Assembly: GCA_020638905.1 (NCBI GenBank)
Contig: JACKHP010000028.1
Span: 1-54,855 of the forward strand
Source: Planctomycetota bacterium
GTDB lineage: Bacteria; Planctomycetota; B15-G4
Direction of reading: 5' to 3'
Length of the DNA stretch: 54,855 nt
Part shown: positions 53,759-54,855 of the stretch, one piece after another
Numbering within the stretch: position 1 is the stretch's first letter
Layout: every line of letters begins with the position of its first letter
The notes under the pieces: generated by a model
Told to the model about the DNA's origin: nothing
Seen by the model: only the letters and a program-made list of their open reading frames with translations
The model's database searches: none
Translations under genes and position numbers: made by a program

Positions 53759-54835
53759 ATGCCCCTCCGCCGACGTCCGAAGCGCAGTCGCCTCTCCCTG
53801 CTCGTGATCCTGCTCGTCGGCGCGGCCGTGTGCAGCGAGGTCGCGTTGCGCGTCTGCCCGCTCGAGTGGTTCGGCCTCGAGGCCCTCGACAAGGACTGGT
53901 CGAACCACCGCTACGAGCCGCATCCCTACCTGGCGTACATCCCGCGGCCGAACTGGTCGCTCGAGAACGGCGGCAAGAGCTACCACCACAACTCGCTCGG
54001 CTTCCGCGGCAAGGAGTTCGAGCACGACAAGGCCAAGGGCACCTACCGCGTGGTGTGCATGGGCGGCTCGAGCACCTACGGGCACGGTCCGAGCAGCGAC
54101 GAGACGACCTGGCCGGCGCAGCTCGAGAAGCTGCTGGGCACGATGTACCCCACGGTGCGCTTCGAGGTCATCAACGCCGGCGTGTCCGGCTACAACAGCT
54201 ACGAGAGCCTGATCAACCTCAACATCCGGCTGCTCGACCTCGACCCCGACTTGGCCCTCGTCTACCACAGCATCAACGACGTACGCCTGTGGGAGTGGCC
54301 CGGGTACAAGCCGGACAACAGCCACGCACGCGCGGTCTGGCCGGTGAACGAGCCCGACCCGCTGGTCGAGACGCTCGAGAAGAGCGAGCTGTTCCGGGCG
54401 CTGCAGTTCCTGATGCGCGGCGAGAGCCGTGAGGAACTCGGCCACTGGGTCGTGAAGGACTACGGCAAGAAGCAGCAGATGCAGCAGACCTTCCAGCAGA
54501 TCGGGCCGGTCTACTTCAAGCGCAACCTCGAGCAGATCGCCGCGCTGTGCCGCTTCCGCAGGGTCGACGTGATGTTCGGCCAGCAGGCGTTCTTCGACGA
54601 CGACCTCGAGTTCCTGTCCGACAAGAAGGGCATGCGCATGGCCGAGGAGGTCATCACGCGCACGGCCGCCGAGCAGAACGTGCCGATCTGCGACATCCGC
54701 GCGAACATGCCGCAGGACCGCAGCCTGTTCACGAACGACGTGCACGTGACCGACAAGGGCGCGCTGCGCATCGCCACGCTGTGGGCGAAGTGCATCAAGG
54801 AGAACGGCTTCGTCGAGCACCGCATGGGGCTGTGA
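53759..54835 (+). CDS. SGNH-hydrolase-like protein with N-terminal membrane anchor
   Basis: 358 residues. Basic N-terminus and one hydrophobic helix (about 12-31, LSLLVILLVGAAVCSEVALR), then an SGNH/GDSL-like domain. Block I is VVCMGGSSTYGHG (candidate Ser104), block II NAGVSGYNS (G141 region), block III HSINDVR (N173), and block V FTNDVHVTDKG (H329). The block V acid, normally Asp three residues before His, is Asn326 here, with Asp327 next to it. Such planctomycete proteins often act as esterases on extracellular glycans; the neighbouring ligase makes glycan O-acyl modification plausible but unproven. ATG start 70 bp after the ligase gene. Confidence 0.82.
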   Translation: MPLRRRPKRSRLSLLVILLVGAAVCSEVALRVCPLEWFGLEALDKDWSNHRYEPHPYLAYIPRPNWSLENGGKSYHHNSLGFRGKEFEHDKAKGTYRVVCMGGSSTYGHGPSSDETTWPAQLEKLLGTMYPTVRFEVINAGVSGYNSYESLINLNIRLLDLDPDLALVYHSINDVRLWEWPGYKPDNSHARAVWPVNEPDPLVETLEKSELFRALQFLMRGESREELGHWVVKDYGKKQQMQQTFQQIGPVYFKRNLEQIAALCRFRRVDVMFGQQAFFDDDLEFLSDKKGMRMAEEVITRTAAEQNVPICDIRANMPQDRSLFTNDVHVTDKGALRIATLWAKCIKENGFVEHRMGL

Positions 54836-54855
54836 GCCTTCGTGCGACGTGCGGG

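Overview
The window carries the first ~210 nt of a 16S rRNA gene (reading leftward at the left edge), about 44 protein genes and no mobile element, CRISPR array or tRNA gene that I can support. The 16S start (gene-strand GGCGGCGTGGATTAGGCATG, followed by the usual AAGTCGAACG), the very high GC content, frequent GTG/TTG starts and many secreted TPR, lectin-like and pseudopilin proteins fit a GC-rich member of the Planctomycetota. That is an inference from sequence style and memory, not from a database search.

Layout. 1-1165: 16S 5' end with a long gene-free upstream region. 1166-11397 (minus): LysM L,D-transpeptidase, then (upstream to downstream) aspS, thrS, infC, rpmI, rplT, pheS, pheT, a translation block. 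11525-19200 (minus): complete F-type ATP synthase operon atpZ-atpI-like-atpB-E-F-H-A-G-D-C behind a good sigma70-like promoter. 19418-20452 (minus): a coiled-coil lipoprotein. 20573-22728 (plus): ndk, a TPR-like lipoprotein, rnpA, yidD. 22729-23504: a structured but gene-free convergent interval. 23505-46548 (minus): a long series of tightly spaced, mostly overlapping genes: an AtoE-type carrier, an EamA exporter, nine genes of a type II secretion/pseudopilus-like system, a secreted zinc-ribbon protein, a parvulin-type foldase, scpB and a second SurA/PpiD-like foldase. 46635-54835 (plus): a secreted glycoside hydrolase family 2 enzyme, ribH-nusB-ftsY-O-antigen-ligase-like operon, and an SGNH-hydrolase-like membrane protein.

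The most unusual part is the pseudopilus operon at 28790-44226. It encodes a GspL-like (PilM-PilN fused) protein, a GspM/PilO-like protein, a GspC/N-like protein fused to a large TPR array, and GspG/H/K/J/I-like pseudopilins. Four components carry extra beta-sandwich, lectin-like regions: the first membrane protein, the TPR protein's C-terminus, GspH and GspK. The GspK-like protein is 1755 residues long, several times the usual size. It contains about five copies of a diverged motif (V-x-x-E-x-x-x-Y, then H-x-x-G-x-x-V) that I associate with phage tail proteins. I read this as a surface-reaching, possibly glycan-binding pseudopilus tip complex. The secretin, ATPase, GspF and prepilin peptidase are not in the window.

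Other points worth attention: infC has no ATG/GTG/TTG start ahead of its conserved N-terminus; a 15-bp perfect mRNA hairpin separates atpE from atpF; a U-tailed hairpin sits 14 nt before aspS; rnpA-yidD lacks rpmH and yidC; and several genes may be leaderless.
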